A stretch of DNA of 7,225 nucleotides, from assembly GCA_964642165.1 (NCBI GenBank), contig CAZXOC010000340.1:1-7225 (forward strand), given 5' to 3'. Position numbers and translations under genes: made by a program. Below the pieces are notes generated by a model. The model saw only the letters and a list, made by a program, of their open reading frames with translations, made no database searches and was not told where the DNA came from. Below are positions 5,770 through 7,225 of this stretch, piece after piece. The stretch comes from CAYRVX01 sp964642165. Lineage in GTDB: Bacteria; Planctomycetota; Phycisphaerae; SM23-33. The number at the start of each line of letters is the position of its first letter. The first letter of the stretch is position 1.

Positions 5770-5800
5770 GCCCACGGGTCGTTGCCCGTGGGTTCCATTC
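5770..5800. terminator. Strong hairpin between convergent genes, probable terminator
   Basis: CCCACGGG (5771-5778) and CCCGTGGG (5785-5792) form a perfect 8-bp stem with a 6-nt loop (TCGTTG), extendable by a G-T pair (5770/5793). It begins 30 bp after the yceH stop. The following TTCCATTC is only moderately T-rich. It sits between the ends of convergent genes, so it could serve both strands. The 3' arm can alternatively pair as CGTGGGT (5787-5793) with ACCCACG (5808-5814). Confidence 0.65.
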
Positions 5801-5846
5801 CCCTGACACCCACGATCTCACGACCTCCCGGCGCACGCCGCGAGCC

Positions 5847-7220
5847 TTACCGCTTTACGAACCCCAGCGGCGGCACCTGGCGCCGGTCGCCAGTGTGCCT
5901 GATTTCGTACGGCAGCGGGCCGCACGTGGCCTCCAGAAACGCCGTCATCTCCCGCACCACGTCGGGATGGCCTTCGTAGACGCTGCTCGACTCGCCGGGG
6001 TCGGCCTCCAGGTCATACAGCTCGCGCCGCTCGCCACCGGCGGTGAAGTCCATCACCATGTTCCACTTGCGGTCGCGGACGCCGACGTTCGTCCCCCACG
6101 CGGTGACGACCTTCTCCGGCGGCATCGTCGAGGTGTCGAGGAAGTCCCGGCCATCGAGATCCGTCTCGCCGTCGGGCTCGACGCCCATCAGGCGGCAGAT
6201 GGCGGGGAAGAAGTCCTGGTGCTGGACGAAGTCGTCGCACGCCGTCCCGGCGCGCTCAGCGCCCGGCAGGCGGACGACCAGCGGGATGGCGGTGTTGTAG
6301 CGGTACAGCCGGTCGCCGCCCTTGCCGAAGCGCCCCTTGTCCCACAGCTCCGTGCCGTGGTCGCTGGTGAAGATGACGGCCGTGTCGTCCAGGCGACCCA
6401 TCTGCGCCAGCTTGTCCAGGAGGGCGCCCATCCACTTGTCGACGAACGTGACGTAGCCGTAGTAGAGGGCCTTCGTGCGCTCGATCTCCTCTTCGCTGGG
6501 GTCGGTGCCGTTGACGAGCTGCGGCTGGATGTAGTTGCGGCTCTTGTCGGTCCGGTAGTAGGCGTCGGCGAACTCGAAGGGGGGGTCCCATCGTTCGTGG
6601 GGCGCGAAGGAGTCGACCCAGAGGAACCACGGGGCGTTCCGGCGGTTCTCCTCCAGCCAGGTGCAGGCCCGGCGGAAGACGCGCGGGGTGAGGTAGTCCT
6701 CCTCGCCGTGCCGGTCCAGCATGTTCAGCAGATACTGCGTGAGCGTCGGCCAGCGCTTGTGGTCGTTGATCCCCTCGGGGTGGTACGGCGAGACATCCAC
6801 CGCGCTCAACGGCCCGCTGCGGACCGGGTCGCCCTCCTGCCCGCGGATGAACGCCCACGAGCAGAAGCCCCGCGTGAAGTTCTGCGTGGGCTTGAACATG
6901 TGGTACGTGTCGGCCACGAAACCCGTGATCACGCCCTTCTCGAACAGCCACTCCGCCAGCGTCGTCTGCTCGTCGGGGATGCGGTGCCAGCCGGGGATCG
7001 CCGGCGAGAGCCCCCGGCAGCCCATCTCGAACCGCCACGGGAACGACCGCTTGCCCGTGAAGCACGTGCGGCGGGCCTGGATGGTCGGCAGGCCCTCGGC
7101 GAAGGCGTTCGTGAAGGTGACGCCCTCGGCCGCCAGGCGGTCCAGGTTCGGCACCTTCACGACGGGGTGGGCGATCATGTCGTAGCGGAACGTGTCGCAA
7201 CAGATCACAACGCAGTTCAT
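5847..7220 (-). CDS. Sulfatase / alkaline-phosphatase-superfamily hydrolase with Thr at the nucleophile site
   Basis: A 457-residue protein starting MNCVVICCDTFRYD, where sulfatases without a leader begin; only five bases upstream are visible, so a slightly longer form cannot be excluded. There is no signal peptide, so it is probably cytoplasmic. Superfamily landmarks: metal ligand D9 (with T10 and D14), VPNLDRLAAEGVTFTNAF (23-40), H208 (FAPHERW), metal pair D287-H288 (TSDHG), K300 (FGKGG) and a C-terminal ELYDLEADPGES (400-411). The sulfatase signature C/S-X-P-X-R aligns with T46-I-Q-A-R50, so the residue normally converted to formylglycine is Thr and the Pro is Gln. Thr is a known direct nucleophile in related phosphatases and nucleotide pyrophosphatases/phosphodiesterases. 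The D-H metal pair, instead of the D-N of classical arylsulfatases, is also seen in phosphonate monoester hydrolases and choline sulfatases. A phosphoesterase is therefore at least as likely as a sulfatase. Substrate unknown. It is convergent with yceH and not obviously linked to the other genes. Confidence 0.9.
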   Translation of the reverse strand: MNCVVICCDTFRYDMIAHPVVKVPNLDRLAAEGVTFTNAFAEGLPTIQARRTCFTGKRSFPWRFEMGCRGLSPAIPGWHRIPDEQTTLAEWLFEKGVITGFVADTYHMFKPTQNFTRGFCSWAFIRGQEGDPVRSGPLSAVDVSPYHPEGINDHKRWPTLTQYLLNMLDRHGEEDYLTPRVFRRACTWLEENRRNAPWFLWVDSFAPHERWDPPFEFADAYYRTDKSRNYIQPQLVNGTDPSEEEIERTKALYYGYVTFVDKWMGALLDKLAQMGRLDDTAVIFTSDHGTELWDKGRFGKGGDRLYRYNTAIPLVVRLPGAERAGTACDDFVQHQDFFPAICRLMGVEPDGETDLDGRDFLDTSTMPPEKVVTAWGTNVGVRDRKWNMVMDFTAGGERRELYDLEADPGESSSVYEGHPDVVREMTAFLEATCGPLPYEIRHTGDRRQVPPLGFVKR

Positions 7221-7225
7221 AGGCC

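Noticed and set aside
4544..5836. A 430-codon minus-strand frame opposite the end of the pilM-like gene and yceH
   Set aside because: It is antisense to confidently identified genes, Arg/Pro-rich and without any domain.
1..7225. CRISPR arrays, tRNA or rRNA genes, and intact transposases
   Set aside because: I searched both strands by eye and found no regularly spaced repeats of CRISPR length, no tRNA-like arms or rRNA segments, and no transposase or integrase motif in any frame.

Overview
The window is a high-GC bacterial chromosome segment with tightly packed genes. A sulfatase-superfamily protein, a stand-alone PilM-like ATPase and a YceH/DUF480 protein lie beside an anaerobic-type Hcp operon. 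Together these suggest a Planctomycetota-like organism with anaerobic or facultative habits. This placement is inference from gene content and protein style; no rRNA or other marker gene is present.

Layout. (1) Positions 1-497 (+): the 3' part of a Crp/Fnr-family regulator, cut by the window start. (2) Positions 494-1325: about 830 bp without an intact gene. It holds a short start-proximal remnant (possibly of an esterase) coupled to the regulator's stop codon, an AT-rich island (691-760) with repeated TGTCA/TGACA elements, several small palindromes, a possible C-terminal gene scrap ending at 1163, and the promoter of the next operon. (3) Positions 1326-3781 (+): a two-gene operon of a ferredoxin-domain protein and hydroxylamine reductase/hybrid cluster protein (hcp), overlapping by ATGA. 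(4) Positions 3895-5740 (+): a PilM-like actin-fold ATPase, then YceH (DUF480). A strong hairpin follows. (5) Positions 5847-7220 (-): a convergent, cytoplasmic sulfatase/phosphoesterase-superfamily enzyme with Thr where the formylglycine Cys/Ser normally sits.

How it fits together. The regulator has an FNR-type recognition helix (E-T-L-S-R). Upstream of the ferredoxin-hcp operon is a perfect TTGAC-N4-GTCAA palindrome, centred exactly 41.5 bp before the start site implied by an AATAAT -10 box, with no usable -35 box. That is the geometry of a class II FNR/HcpR-activated promoter. The reading is an HcpR-type regulator controlling an NO/hydroxylamine-detoxifying Hcp and its probable electron donor, with mobile or degraded DNA now between regulator and target. 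The most useful leads are this regulatory circuit, the unusual ferredoxin with a three-cysteine second motif and a cysteine-containing C-terminal domain, the AT-rich repeat island, and the Thr-site sulfatase homologue. I did not find a wholly unknown defence or mobile system.
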